Counted from the stretch's first letter, positions 46,019 through 55,458 are shown. The stretch: DNA of 64,000 bases from Cytophagaceae bacterium (GCA_025454925.1 JALONM010000002.1:1-64000), one strand, 5' to 3'. Translations and numbers: made by a program. Notes: generated by a model not told the origin, from the letters alone.

Positions 46019-46804
46019 TTACAGGTCTGGGTTGTCTTTTAGGAATTCATCCGTAGGTCGTAAATCCAATTTTGTTTTTTGTTTTACCTTAGGATATTTC
46101 ATTTTTTTTTGTTTTTGATTTTTGAGGCTACCTGCCTTGGCATCGGATTTTTTGGAAACCTGCTGATTTGAAAAGGTTAGGGAAGATGGAACGGTGGCAT
46201 CTTCTGCAGAAGGTTTGGAAGCGACTGGATTTTCATCCACGGAATTGTCGTTCGAAACATTCATTTTAGTATCAAGGGTAGTTCCGCTTTCTGGGGTGGA
46301 TGCGGAAGGAGAATGGTTTTCTAAACTCGACCCTTCAAGTTCGTTGAAATTAGTATGTTCCTCTATTTGAGCAGCAGAAAGGTTTTTCCAGACGTGTCTC
46401 AATGCGTTTTCCTTCGTTGAATTCGAAGACACTAAAATAGGCTCCACGGTTTTGATTTTTGCATTTTTCAACGCCTTGGCCAATCCTTGTTCAGAAGAAT
46501 CCTTTGGCCAAAGCAAAACGGCACCTATCAGTATTAGGAGTGCAGATGAAAATCCAATAAATTGTTTCCAGGTGATAGAAGGCCATGAGAAACCTCTTTG
46601 TCTAAGGATGGATTTTTCCAGTTGGGTTGTATCTTCCGCAACATCATCGATTAATTTGGTGTTAGCCCATAAAACAAAATCTTCATTATATTCCGGATGT
46701 TCATATAGATAATTCATGAGCTGAGCCTTCTCACTTTCAGAAAGCAAGCCTTCGTGGTACTGGAAGAACCAGAATTCGATATTGGCTTTTGAAATGACGC
46801 TCAT
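46019..46804 (-). CDS. putative transmembrane anti-sigma factor
   Basis: 261 residues. An N-terminal cytoplasmic part (residues 1-80, FWFFQYHEGLLSESEKAQLMNYL) resembles the short helical anti-sigma module, then a single transmembrane helix (FIGFSSALLILIGAVLLWP, ~82-100), then a Ser/Thr/Lys-rich periplasmic tail with a basic C-terminus. It overlaps the ECF sigma gene by 4 bases (ATGA), the usual sigma/anti-sigma arrangement. The tail has no FecR domain that I can recognise. Function is inferred from context and topology. Confidence 0.65.
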   Translation of the reverse strand: MSVISKANIEFWFFQYHEGLLSESEKAQLMNYLYEHPEYNEDFVLWANTKLIDDVAEDTTQLEKSILRQRGFSWPSITWKQFIGFSSALLILIGAVLLWPKDSSEQGLAKALKNAKIKTVEPILVSSNSTKENALRHVWKNLSAAQIEEHTNFNELEGSSLENHSPSASTPESGTTLDTKMNVSNDNSVDENPVASKPSAEDATVPSSLTFSNQQVSKKSDAKAGSLKNQKQKKMKYPKVKQKTKLDLRPTDEFLKDNPDL

Positions 46805-47283
46805 AAAACGAATTTAAGATCTTTTAAATGATTCTTAATTTTTTGTCTTGCTCTGAATAACTGAACCTTTACACTTTCTTCGCTTATTTCAAGGATGTCG
46901 GCAATTTCTTTATATTGAAATCCTTCATAATCGCGCAGCATTAAAATAGACTTTTGTGCTTCTGAAAGGAGTAATAAACTTTCCTGAATGATGGATTTCA
47001 AATCGGGATTGTCGATTGCTTGAGTTTGAAAGTCGCTTAAGAATTCTTCAGATACAAACTTTTTACTCTTTTCTATATGTGCCAGGGATAATCGGTAACC
47101 TGTTGTAAATAACCACGATTTTATTTGTTCAGGTTGAAGGCCTTTCCCCTTCTCCCACAAACGCACAAACGATTCCTGCACCAAATCTTTGGCCTCGTCT
47201 TTATCACGCACCATCTTCAGCACAAACCTGTATAGGCAGCTTGTGTAAGCTTTTACGTATTGATTATATTCAGAAGCATTCAA
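46801..47283 (-). CDS. ECF-type RNA polymerase sigma factor
   Basis: 160 residues. DEAKDLVQESFVRLWEKGKGL is region 2 (-10 recognition and core binding) and MLRDYEGFQYKEIADILEISEESVKVQLFRARQKIKNHL is region 4 with its helix-turn-helix. It is the first gene of an operon with the anti-sigma gene and a PorP/SprF gene, which suggests that it controls this T9SS unit or cell-envelope functions. The nearest upstream gene is 137 bases away. Confidence 0.92.
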   Translation of the reverse strand: MNASEYNQYVKAYTSCLYRFVLKMVRDKDEAKDLVQESFVRLWEKGKGLQPEQIKSWLFTTGYRLSLAHIEKSKKFVSEEFLSDFQTQAIDNPDLKSIIQESLLLLSEAQKSILMLRDYEGFQYKEIADILEISEESVKVQLFRARQKIKNHLKDLKFVL

Positions 47284-47420
47284 ATGTTTGGGCAGTTTGT
47301 AGGTACTTGAATGGTGCCGTCAGGATTTTGGCCTGCAATACTTAGAGTAGCATCCGTATTTATTTGTTAACCAGCGTATTTGTTTTTTTTGTTTTATTCG
47401 TAAAAATTTGATTTTCAGTA

Positions 47421-48251
47421 TTAATAATATTCCAATGTGGCTATGAGCCACTGATTTATATACCTAATGTTGACTATTCTTTGATACTTATCTTTGGTAT
47501 ATTCCAATGGCCAGGAGGTGTTTTTTTCCTTTAATAAAAAATTTCGCCTTCTGGCAATAGGAGGCAATTGAAATTCAGGATAGAGTTGAATAAGGGCAGA
47601 AGGAAGTTTTTCTTTTATGTAAAATACAGAATCTTTATGTGTAATTTTTCCTGGAGGCTTGCAGTCGACGGTGAGTAACATATTTTTTTCGGGCCAATAA
47701 GAATATTCGCGCGTCGATACCACGGAGCCTTTATAGTAATACAAGAGTAAGGTAGAAGTAGGCTGATATTCATAAACAACGGAATCGGTGGTTTCGTCGG
47801 CGGAAGAGTAGTAAGTCCTGGGAAGATTTCCTCCTTCTCGGTATTCAAATAATTGAAAAGGATTCATCATGTTAACTAGTTTGCCTCCTTCATAGGTAAA
47901 AGAGTCTGTATAGTCAGTTCTAAACGATTCGGGAGAGAAGGTATGAGTTATGCTGTTTAGCAATGTATCATTCCAGCTGAATATGTTGGATTCAAAATAA
48001 ATTGGGTCTCCTAAGGAATCATTTATTTGGTGATTTACGGAATAAATGCGATTGCTAAAAGGATAATAGTTGAAGGTCCAGGATTCCCTGACAACATTAT
48101 TGATAGAATCTATCAACGAATATTTGAACAGCTTGTCTTTGTTAATGTTACTGCCATTTATTGGATCCGGAAGCTTGGGATGAACGATTTCTTTGGGGCG
48201 ACATCCGATAAAAAATACCCAAGCAAGAAAAAAAACTAGGGAGAATTTCAT
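47421..48251 (-). CDS. predicted lipoprotein, unknown function
   Basis: 276 residues. The signal peptide MKFSLVFFLAWVFFIGCRPK has a lipobox ending in Cys17. The rest is beta-rich with repeated YxxxG and DS patterns (YSYWPEKNMLLTVDC, LFEYREGGNLPRTYYSS), like the DUF4595/RHS-type beta-sheet lipoproteins of Bacteroidota. It stands alone between the sigma operon and the SDR gene. No function can be assigned. Confidence 0.7.
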   Translation of the reverse strand: MKFSLVFFLAWVFFIGCRPKEIVHPKLPDPINGSNINKDKLFKYSLIDSINNVVRESWTFNYYPFSNRIYSVNHQINDSLGDPIYFESNIFSWNDTLLNSITHTFSPESFRTDYTDSFTYEGGKLVNMMNPFQLFEYREGGNLPRTYYSSADETTDSVVYEYQPTSTLLLYYYKGSVVSTREYSYWPEKNMLLTVDCKPPGKITHKDSVFYIKEKLPSALIQLYPEFQLPPIARRRNFLLKEKNTSWPLEYTKDKYQRIVNIRYINQWLIATLEYY

Positions 48252-48360
48252 AGGGTTTGTGTAATAGGTGTCACAAATATCTGTATTAATACTTGCAATT
48301 AAAAATCATGCCAGCAGGCCTTCTTTAGAACTATTTGCTATTCATTGATGTTGAGAGGCC

Positions 48361-49176
48361 ATGAGCTCAAAAAAAAATACAGTTTTTATTACCGGAGCCT
48401 CTTCCGGTATTGGAAAAGCGACGGCTCGCTTTTTTTCAAGTCGGGGTTGGAATGTAGCCGCTACCATGCGCCAACCGGAAAAAGAAACCGAATTGCAGAA
48501 TTTGCCCGGAGTAAAACTTTTTGCCTTGGATGTATTGGATGAAAAATCCATAGAGAAATCAATTGAGGCAGCCCTGAACAGTTTTGGTTCCATAGAAGTG
48601 GTTGTAAATAACGCAGGGTATGCCTTGGTAGGAGCCTTCGAGGCTATGAGTAAAGAACAACTCACCCGGCAGTTCGATACCAATGTGATCGGATTGATGA
48701 TGGTGACACAGAAAATTCTTCCCCATTTCCGTTCTAAAAAATCAGGGTGCATCGTCAATGTTACCAGTATGGGAGGTCGTATCACCTTTCCATTATTCAG
48801 TGCTTACCATGGCACCAAATGGGCGGTGGAAGGCTTTGCAGAGTCTTTGCAATTTGAACTAAAGCCCTTGGGAATTCGAGTAAAAAACATTGAACCGGGT
48901 GCAATTAAAACAGACTTCTACGAACGCTCCCTGGATTTTGTCTCCAAATCGGATTACGATAAATACGTGCTGAAAGCGCGCGAAACCATGATGGAGTTTG
49001 GACGCAAGGCCATGGGGCCGGAAAAGGTAGCACAGCTCATTTTCAAAGCCGCTAACGATAAGTCGTACAAGCTTCGCTATCCTATCGGGAGCGGTGCACC
49101 CGTGCTGCTCTTTTTGCGTTGGCTTTTACCTCTTTCAGTATTTAATACATTAGTTGCCTGGCAGGTTGAAAAATAA
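48361..49176 (+). CDS. short-chain dehydrogenase/reductase
   Basis: 271 residues. VFITGASSGIGKATARFF is the cofactor motif, VVNNAGYALVG the NNAG motif, and YHGTKWAVEGFAES the catalytic YxxxK (S-x12-Y-x3-K with the Ser in VTSMGG). This is the classical SDR type often annotated as an oxidoreductase; the substrate is not predictable. Its stop codon is directly followed by the stop of the convergent M61 peptidase gene, with no terminator visible between. Confidence 0.9.
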   Translation: MSSKKNTVFITGASSGIGKATARFFSSRGWNVAATMRQPEKETELQNLPGVKLFALDVLDEKSIEKSIEAALNSFGSIEVVVNNAGYALVGAFEAMSKEQLTRQFDTNVIGLMMVTQKILPHFRSKKSGCIVNVTSMGGRITFPLFSAYHGTKWAVEGFAESLQFELKPLGIRVKNIEPGAIKTDFYERSLDFVSKSDYDKYVLKARETMMEFGRKAMGPEKVAQLIFKAANDKSYKLRYPIGSGAPVLLFLRWLLPLSVFNTLVAWQVEK

Positions 49177-50847
49177 TTATACCACGTGTTCTTCCAGCCA
49201 AAGACGCCTGTTGGCACGCTGACTAGCTTGTGCAGATTCCAGTTCCATGAGTTTGTAGCTGGGAAAATATCCGGATCCTTTTGGTAAATCAATCTGAAAT
49301 TCCTGATTTCTTCTCAGGACCACCAGAAACAGGTGGTCTTCTTTTTTCTCGTAATGTACCACCTCGTCTCCCCGCATCATCAGCCCACTCGCTGGGCTAT
49401 GAGGAGCCAGGTTGTCAATCCACATGCCCTCTGAAGCAGGTTTAAAACGTATGCCATATTCGCTTTCCAGGTAAGCCTGATTAGGATCCGGAACCATTTT
49501 GATGCCGACATACTCCCAGGCTTCCTCCAACTCGGCACGCAAATCGGTCCGGGTTGCCATCAATGTATGCAAGTATTGACTTAGGTCCATTCCTGCGGCT
49601 TCTGATACCAGCCATACGATATCCGAATAGGAATACCCTTTTTTTATCCGGCCAAAATCTTTCCAAAGTTTGCGCATCACACTGTCCAGGCTTCTTCGGT
49701 TGCTACTGCATCTTCGAATTTTTAAATCCAGGCACAAAGCAGCCAAACATCCTTTCGTATAAATCGAAACTTTTTTATGAGGAGCAGGTTGGCTGTACCC
49801 ATCCACCCACAGATCAAACGACGATTCCAATAAAGAGGCATGCTCGTAACCGTAATTTTCAAAATGTCTTTTCAAATGGGTTTCTATTTCAGCATACCAA
49901 GTTTCGTCGCTGATAAGAGAAGCTCTTCGTAAGAAAAGATCTCCATAGTAGGTGGTGAAACCTTCTGCTACGAAGCCGGTTTCAAAGTAATTCTCCTCCT
50001 GGTAGCGATAGGGTAGAAGTTCTGTAGGACGAATTTTTAAAATGTTCCAGGCATGAAAAAGCTCGTGCGAGCAAATGCCCAGCAATTCCTGATACAATTT
50101 CCCATGGATTACTTGCTCGGCTGGTCCCAGTGTAATCACTGTGGAATGACGGTGTTCAACGCCATGGTAATGAGGTCGTGGCAAGAGCAATAATAAATAA
50201 TGGTAGTGAGGCTCCGGAAAATCCTCCATAAGCTGCAGTTGACTTTCTGTAAACCGTTGAAAGTCTTGGACCATACTTTCAGGCAGCTGGCTAACTCCGT
50301 AGGCCCATAGATGATGCTGGCTATGACCGACCGTGTAACTGGCATGCGCTAGTTGCGGTGCTGCAAGAATGGGGCTGTCGGCTAATTCAAAAAATTGATG
50401 CCCATGGCACTGTCGGTTCTCAAACGATAAACCGCTTGCTATGGTAAAGTGATCTGGTAAATCAAGCTCCATGCTCCAGGGACTGTTTTCCTGACCTTCT
50501 TTATACATTAAACAATTTACAGGATTCAGGTAGAATAAGTCGTCATCTACCCACGATCCACCGGCATCCAATTGCCTGGCGTAATACTTCCATTCAATAT
50601 GCAAAAGCCTTGGAGAAGAGGTAAACACCTTCCATTGATTCCGGCCGATTTTTTTCCAGCGAAGCGCCGAACCATCCAATGGATCTAATGCTTGAAAATC
50701 ATAAATATAAGCGGCATATTGTTGTAATTCGTATCGGCCAGGTCTCCAGGCAGGCAGGTTTAAAACAAATTCGCCTTCCGCAAAGGTCTCTAAACGTATA
50801 TGGATAAAACCTTTAAGAGGCTCTTGGTAGCTAACTAAGTATTTCAT
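49177..50847 (-). CDS. M61 glycyl aminopeptidase family protein with a C-terminal PDZ domain
   Basis: 556 residues. The zinc motif HELFHAWN (His261, Glu262, His265) is preceded by HGVEHRHST (~228-236), the M61 substrate block. An N-terminal beta-domain (residues 1-170) and a C-terminal PDZ (residues ~460-530, SEYGIRFKPASEGMWIDNLAPHSPASG) complete the architecture. M61 enzymes cleave glycine- or alanine-ended peptides. No signal peptide is seen, so a cytoplasmic location is likely. Confidence 0.9.
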   Translation of the reverse strand: MKYLVSYQEPLKGFIHIRLETFAEGEFVLNLPAWRPGRYELQQYAAYIYDFQALDPLDGSALRWKKIGRNQWKVFTSSPRLLHIEWKYYARQLDAGGSWVDDDLFYLNPVNCLMYKEGQENSPWSMELDLPDHFTIASGLSFENRQCHGHQFFELADSPILAAPQLAHASYTVGHSQHHLWAYGVSQLPESMVQDFQRFTESQLQLMEDFPEPHYHYLLLLLPRPHYHGVEHRHSTVITLGPAEQVIHGKLYQELLGICSHELFHAWNILKIRPTELLPYRYQEENYFETGFVAEGFTTYYGDLFLRRASLISDETWYAEIETHLKRHFENYGYEHASLLESSFDLWVDGYSQPAPHKKVSIYTKGCLAALCLDLKIRRCSSNRRSLDSVMRKLWKDFGRIKKGYSYSDIVWLVSEAAGMDLSQYLHTLMATRTDLRAELEEAWEYVGIKMVPDPNQAYLESEYGIRFKPASEGMWIDNLAPHSPASGLMMRGDEVVHYEKKEDHLFLVVLRRNQEFQIDLPKGSGYFPSYKLMELESAQASQRANRRLWLEEHVV

Positions 50848-50925
50848 TGCCAGATTCTTCTGTAATTTTTCAGAAAGGTACTAGTATTGATTATCAGAAA
50901 CAAGGGCTAAATTACTGCTAAGAGT

Positions 50926-50956
50926 TTGTCCTTTTCAGCTGGGTTTCCTATATTTG
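50926..50956 (+). promoter_or_regulatory. Bacteroidota promoter of rpmH
   Basis: TTG (50926-50928), a 20-base spacer and TATATTTG (50949-50956) form an exact match to TTG-N19-21-TAnnTTTG. The transcript would start near 50963 and carry a leader of about 85 bases before the rpmH ATG. Confidence 0.85.
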
Positions 50957-51049
50957 CAACCCTGTAAATTGATATGGGAACTGCACACAGTCGGGAAAGA
51001 CGAGATCTTTGCAGACTGTAGGGTGGTTGAAACATAAAACGTTTGAAGT

Positions 51050-51205
51050 ATGAAAAGGACGTACCAACCTTCTAATCGTAAAAGAAGAAACAAACACGGC
51101 TTCCGTGAGCGCATGTCATCGGCCAACGGAAGAAGAGTGCTCGCTGCCCGCAGAAGAAGAGGTAGAAAAAAACTGACCGTTTCTGACGAAAGAGGTCATA
51201 AATAA
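51050..51205 (+). CDS. rpmH: ribosomal protein bL34 (51 residues)
   Basis: 51 codons: [18 protein letters not shown] followed by [26 protein letters not shown] and a short C-terminus. This is a perfect bL34 pattern, a component of the large ribosomal subunit. It lies about 310 bases before rnpA, the usual neighbour, and is followed by its own terminator (51225). The promoter at 50926 is the best in the window. Confidence 0.97.
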   Translation: MKRTYQPSNRKRRNKHGFRERMSSANGRRVLAARRRRGRKKLTVSDERGHK

Positions 51206-51224
51206 AAGGCATTCGAACAACATT

Positions 51225-51263
51225 AAAAACAGGTAAGCGTACGTCGTGTGCTTACCTGTTTTT
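51225..51263 (+). terminator. intrinsic terminator of rpmH
   Basis: A 14-base-pair stem (AAAAACAGGTAAGC / GCTTACCTGTTTTT) with an 11-base loop, ending in a T run. It separates rpmH from rnpA, although some readthrough is likely in this classical pair. Confidence 0.9.
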
Positions 51264-51513
51264 TATTTTTCTACGAACAGGTTGCCTGACCGGATCTTCC
51301 TGTGTCATAGAACTTCCATGGGGTTCTTTCCCACAATAAAACCAGGTATAATTCTTAGGCTTGGGCGAGTCTCAGGAAAACTTCTTCCTGATTTTTGAAA
51401 TTCTGAAAACTCAGGCTGTATGGCATTCTCCATGGAAGCGTTTATCTTGAGGTAAAATTTACATGAGCAGACTTCCTTTGGAAGCCAACTCCCACAAACA
51501 ATCTTCTCCGTAC

Positions 51514-51900
51514 ATGCCAAGATTTACATTTCATAAATCAGAAAGGCTTTGCAGTAAGGTGCAGATTGAAAAATTATTCCAGGAAGGTAAAGTCATCAAA
51601 CAATATCCCTTGCAAGTGATTTACCGGATTAATCACGACACTCCCGCTTGGCCCCAGCTTTTGATTACGGTTCCCAAAAAACGCTTCAAAAGAGCCAATA
51701 AACGGAATAGAGTAAAACGCCTGATCAGGGAATCGTACAGGCTTCAAAAGCACCTCTTTTTTTCCGGACAAGAAAAGCTACATATTGGTATTATTTACCT
51801 TAGTTCCGACCTTCCTGACTTTGATTTTCTTCAAAAAAAACTAAATTTAGCATTACAACGTTGTAAGAATGAACTGGATCAGACTGTTCAGGGCAGTTGA
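51514..51900 (+). CDS. rnpA: ribonuclease P protein component
   Basis: 128 residues from the ATG at 51514 (MPRFTFHKSERLCSKVQIEKLF); the frame is open 17 codons upstream, but RnpA begins with the F-x-K-x-E-R-L block. RANKRNRVKRLIRESYRL is the RNR signature that contacts RNase P RNA. It matures tRNA 5' ends. Its stop overlaps the open frame upstream of the S41 protease. YidD, often next, is absent. Confidence 0.93.
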   Translation: MPRFTFHKSERLCSKVQIEKLFQEGKVIKQYPLQVIYRINHDTPAWPQLLITVPKKRFKRANKRNRVKRLIRESYRLQKHLFFSGQEKLHIGIIYLSSDLPDFDFLQKKLNLALQRCKNELDQTVQGS

Positions 51901-51917
51901 GTATCCTATTTTTCTGT

Positions 51918-53576
51918 ATGCCTATGAAAAGATTTAGAATAGTATTGGTGTTGGCCAGTCTTCTGGTGGTGAGCCTCGGGCTTTTCTCCTACACCATGAC
52001 GGAGAAGTACTTCGAGATAGCCAAGAACCTGGATATTTTTGCTACGATGTACAAAGAAATCAATAATTCCTATGTCGATGATGTGGTGCCTTCCAAATTT
52101 ATGAAGGAGGGAATCGATGCCATGTTAGAAAACCTGGATCCGTATACCAATTACATTCCCGAAGATGAAATAGAAGACTATCGGACACACATGACCGGAC
52201 AGTATGGCGGAATTGGTGCCATTATCGGGAATCGCGATAATAAAGCCATTATCCTGATGCCCTATGAAAATTTCCCAGCCCACAAAAACGGATTGATGAT
52301 TGGTGATGAAATCGTTTCTGTAGATGGAATCGAATGCAAAGGGAAAAATACCAATGACATCAGCAAACTTCTCAAGGGGCAAGCAGGCACCAGCGTTAAG
52401 GTAACGGTAAGAAGATATGGAAAACCGGATACCTTTGATGTGCTGCTTACACGTGAAAAAATTAAAATAGATAATGTTCCCTATTCAGGAATGATCGATA
52501 AACAAACGGGTTATATCAAACTTTCGGAATTCACAGCCAATGCATCCAAAGATGTAAAAGACGCACTGGTACGGTTAAAAGAAGAAGGAGCTACCAGCAT
52601 CGTTTTTGATCTACGCGACAACCCAGGCGGGTTGCTCAACGAGGCGGTTAACATCTCCAATATTTTTATTTCAAAAGATCAGCCGATTGTGAGTACCAAG
52701 GGTAAAACTTCCGATTGGAACAAAGTGTATTATGCTACTTCTTCTGCCGTTGATACCGATATCCCGGTAGTAGTGCTTACCAGCAGCCGCAGTGCTTCTG
52801 CCAGTGAAATTGTTTCCGGGGTAATACAAGATTATGACCGCGGTGTAATCGTAGGGCAGCGTTCGTATGGAAAAGGATTGGTGCAGGCTACTAAACCCCT
52901 TTCCTATAATTCTCAGTTGAAAATTACTACAGCCAAGTATTACACTCCAAGCGGCAGATGCATTCAGGCGATCGATTACAGTCATCGCAACGAGGATGGA
53001 AGTGTAGGTAAAATTCCAGATTCTCTGAAACATCAGTTTTTGACAGCAAACAAGCGCGTTGTATACGATGGTGGGGGCATTACACCGGATATACCGGTAG
53101 AGAAAAAATCACAAGCTCCGATTATAGCCAGCTTACTTTCCAAACATTTATTGTTTGATTATGCTACTTTATATGCCTCTACACATAAGACCATTCCTGA
53201 GGCACGATCATTCGTACTTACCGATCAGGAGTATCAGGAATTCCTTGTTTGGTTAAATGGTAAGAATTATGACTATAGCTCTAAAGTAGAAACTGCATTG
53301 GATGAATTGGAAAAAACAGCCAAAGCAGAAAAAAATTACGAAGACCTCAAGCAACAGATCGAGCTTATGCGCAAAACGGCAGGTCATAACAAAGAAAAGG
53401 ACTTGTTGGCGTACAAGAAGCAAATAAAAGAGTTGCTCGAAACTGAAATTGCTTCCAGGTATTATTTACAACGCGGCATCATCGAATCGTCTTTTGATCA
53501 CGACGATGATATTCTTGAAGCCTTGAACGTGCTGAAAAATCCAAGCCGGTATAAAGAAATTCTTTCTAAGAAATAA
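51918..53576 (+). CDS. S41-family C-terminal processing protease (CtpA-like)
   Basis: 552 residues from the ATG at 51918; another ATG is two codons later. A signal anchor (RIVLVLASLLVVSLGLFSYTM) is followed by the PDZ domain (~residues 85-175) and the protease domain with SSRSASASEIVSG (catalytic Ser near 294) and GQRSYGKGLVQ (Lys319). The C-terminal 140 residues are charged helices. Ctp proteases trim periplasmic proteins. It follows rnpA by 17 bases and ends at a strong terminator. Confidence 0.93.
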   Translation: MPMKRFRIVLVLASLLVVSLGLFSYTMTEKYFEIAKNLDIFATMYKEINNSYVDDVVPSKFMKEGIDAMLENLDPYTNYIPEDEIEDYRTHMTGQYGGIGAIIGNRDNKAIILMPYENFPAHKNGLMIGDEIVSVDGIECKGKNTNDISKLLKGQAGTSVKVTVRRYGKPDTFDVLLTREKIKIDNVPYSGMIDKQTGYIKLSEFTANASKDVKDALVRLKEEGATSIVFDLRDNPGGLLNEAVNISNIFISKDQPIVSTKGKTSDWNKVYYATSSAVDTDIPVVVLTSSRSASASEIVSGVIQDYDRGVIVGQRSYGKGLVQATKPLSYNSQLKITTAKYYTPSGRCIQAIDYSHRNEDGSVGKIPDSLKHQFLTANKRVVYDGGGITPDIPVEKKSQAPIIASLLSKHLLFDYATLYASTHKTIPEARSFVLTDQEYQEFLVWLNGKNYDYSSKVETALDELEKTAKAEKNYEDLKQQIELMRKTAGHNKEKDLLAYKKQIKELLETEIASRYYLQRGIIESSFDHDDDILEALNVLKNPSRYKEILSKK

Positions 53577-53597
53577 GACTGCAAAAGTATACGCAGG

Positions 53598-53638
53598 AGG
53601 TATTCTGGTAATCCCGGAATACCTTTTTTATTTTTTTT
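53598..53638 (+). terminator. intrinsic terminator of the S41 protease gene
   Basis: AGGTATTCTGG pairs with CCGGAATACCT around a TAATC loop, with one G-U wobble on the plus strand, followed by a long T run that reaches into the 3' end of the convergent rbfA gene. Confidence 0.9.
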
Positions 53639-54017
53639 GGGGTTTATCCTTGCCCTCTTCCGCATCCTTGGGGATATCCAGCTTTGACATAATGGACTCA
53701 ATATGCATGGCATAATCAACACTATCGTCAAGGAAAAAGGCAAGTTCTGGAATGATACGGGCTTGCTTGCGGATTTTATCGCCTAGTAATTTCCGGAGAG
53801 GTTTGGTTTGTGATCGGATTAACTCCAGGGAGGCATCCTTGTCGTTGGTCATCATCAGACTCAGGTAAATTTTCGCCAATCCCAGATCTGGACTCACCCG
53901 CACTTGAGTAATGGTGATGAAAAGATTGCCGAACATATGCTTGGCATCTTTCAGAAAAATGTCGCTCATATCTTTTTGGATGAGCTTGGCATATTTCTGT
54001 TGGCGGGTACTGTCCAT
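53628..54017 (-). CDS. rbfA: 30S ribosome-binding factor A
   Basis: 129 residues from the ATG at 54017 (MDSTRQQKYAKLIQKDMSDIF); nine further in-frame codons lie upstream. VRVSPDLGLAKIYLS is the RbfA KH-like core, and PELAFFLDDSVDYAMHIESI the C-terminal helix pair. It matures the 30S subunit. A TAACTTTG -7 box (54049-54042, minus strand) lies upstream, without a clear -33. Confidence 0.93.
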   Translation of the reverse strand: MDSTRQQKYAKLIQKDMSDIFLKDAKHMFGNLFITITQVRVSPDLGLAKIYLSLMMTNDKDASLELIRSQTKPLRKLLGDKIRKQARIIPELAFFLDDSVDYAMHIESIMSKLDIPKDAEEGKDKPQKK

Positions 54018-54081
54018 GGTATTTCCTATTATTATTGGCAACAAAGTTACAAATAATTCGCCGGATTCTTTATTTTTGAAA

Positions 54082-55458
54082 ATGCTTACCCGATTATTAG
54101 CCAGACAACATGCTATTGCCCTGCTGATTATCCTGCTGCTGGCCCTGGGCTTGAAGCTGGCCGTAGCACTGATGCCTTTGCCCTGGATGAAGCCCGCTAT
54201 CTCCTGGAGTATGGCAGGTATGCGTTGGAGAGACGGGTATACCTTATATGCAGAATTGTATACCTCCCTTGACCCTCTGGCTGTTTTTTTTTATGGCCTC
54301 TTTGGTAGTCTGGTTCAACACCCTTTATTCCATCTGATTGGATCCTCCCTGGTAATCATTTTGCTGGCATTCTATTACAACTATACGCTAAATCGATTTA
54401 AAGTATTTCCCAAGAATAATTATTTCCCTGCCCTTTTGCTGGTAGTACTTACCTCCATTTATCCCGATCAATTGTTACTTTCTCCCTCCCTGCTGGGGGC
54501 TACCATGGTGTTGCCTGCCTTGGCCATGCTGATGGGCCACTTCAGACAAGAACAAAAGGAAGAGTTTTTTTTCAGAATGGGCTTGCTGCTGGGAATAGCT
54601 TCCCTTTTCTTTAGTGGGTATTGGTTAGTATTGCTTATGTCTGTATTGGCAACTGTATTGTTTTCAGTTAGTGTACCCCGCAAAATTGTGCTGATGTTGT
54701 TGGGTGCGTTTTTTCCTTTAATACTTATTTGTATTTACTATTTCTGGATCAATAATTTGGGAAATTGGTACCGTTGCAATCTTTCCTATTATTTTCATTG
54801 GCCAATGGAAAATGATTTTGCCTCTCTTAATCTGATAAAGATCAGCATTGTGCCAGGTATTTTATTGCTCTTTTCTTTTATTGCCATAGCAGGAGTGCGC
54901 TTTATTCATTTCCAATACCGCATTCTGCAGCTCCACATCATCTGGTTGCTGGTAGCTGTTTTGGTTTTTCTGTTGAATACTAAGTTTGGAATTTATAACT
55001 CCATTTTTTTCTGGCTTGCTTATTCTTATTTTGTAAGTCATCTTTTTTTATCCATACAAAACTCCTTTATTCGCGAAACTCTTTTTCTTAGTAGTGTAGC
55101 GGGAATCCTCATACTTAATTTCTATGTTTTAAAGAAAGGGGACGAATCTTCAGCCAAAATATTCCTCAAAGAGACAGACGTGCAACAGGCCAATGTGCTA
55201 TTGCTCAGCAGCGATATACGATACGCAATCGGAAATAAAGCTTGCGGCCCGTATTTAGATTGGAATTTATTTCATGAGGATTTTAATAGTCTCGATCGTT
55301 ATGCCAGTCTTTCTCATATTTATGGAACCATTCACAACGAAAGTCCCGATCTGATTGTCGATGGCAATGCCTATTTACCTTTGCTCATGAAGAGGATTCC
55401 TGAAATAGAGGAAAAATATACTTCCCAGGACGGAGTCTTATATTTTAAAAAGAAATAA
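54082..55458 (+). CDS. polytopic membrane protein of unknown function (DUF6427-like)
   Basis: 458 residues from the ATG at 54082; the frame is open 57 codons upstream but that part covers rbfA. About ten hydrophobic segments are seen (AIALLIILLLALGLKLAVAL, HLIGSSLVIILLAFYY, ALLLVVLTSIYPDQLLL and so on), then a soluble C-terminal ~90 residues (KGDESSAKIFLKETDVQQANVLL to the end). The WSMAGMRWRDGYTLYAE region near the N-terminus resembles Bacteroidota membrane proteins of the DUF6427 type and polyisoprenyl-linked glycosyltransferases, but no catalytic motif can be placed. It ends at the stem-loop at 55456. Confidence 0.65.
   Translation: MLTRLLARQHAIALLIILLLALGLKLAVALMPLPWMKPAISWSMAGMRWRDGYTLYAELYTSLDPLAVFFYGLFGSLVQHPLFHLIGSSLVIILLAFYYNYTLNRFKVFPKNNYFPALLLVVLTSIYPDQLLLSPSLLGATMVLPALAMLMGHFRQEQKEEFFFRMGLLLGIASLFFSGYWLVLLMSVLATVLFSVSVPRKIVLMLLGAFFPLILICIYYFWINNLGNWYRCNLSYYFHWPMENDFASLNLIKISIVPGILLLFSFIAIAGVRFIHFQYRILQLHIIWLLVAVLVFLLNTKFGIYNSIFFWLAYSYFVSHLFLSIQNSFIRETLFLSSVAGILILNFYVLKKGDESSAKIFLKETDVQQANVLLLSSDIRYAIGNKACGPYLDWNLFHEDFNSLDRYASLSHIYGTIHNESPDLIVDGNAYLPLLMKRIPEIEEKYTSQDGVLYFKKK

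Noticed and set aside
54071-54078. TATTTTTG box just before the membrane protein gene at 54082
   Set aside because: It matches the -7 consensus but lies only 4 bases before the ATG, so transcription would start inside the gene, and no -33 TTG is spaced correctly.
53911-54081. Longer N-terminus of the membrane protein at 54082
   Set aside because: The extension is the antisense of rbfA and has no conserved feature; the ATG at 54082 begins the hydrophobic domain.
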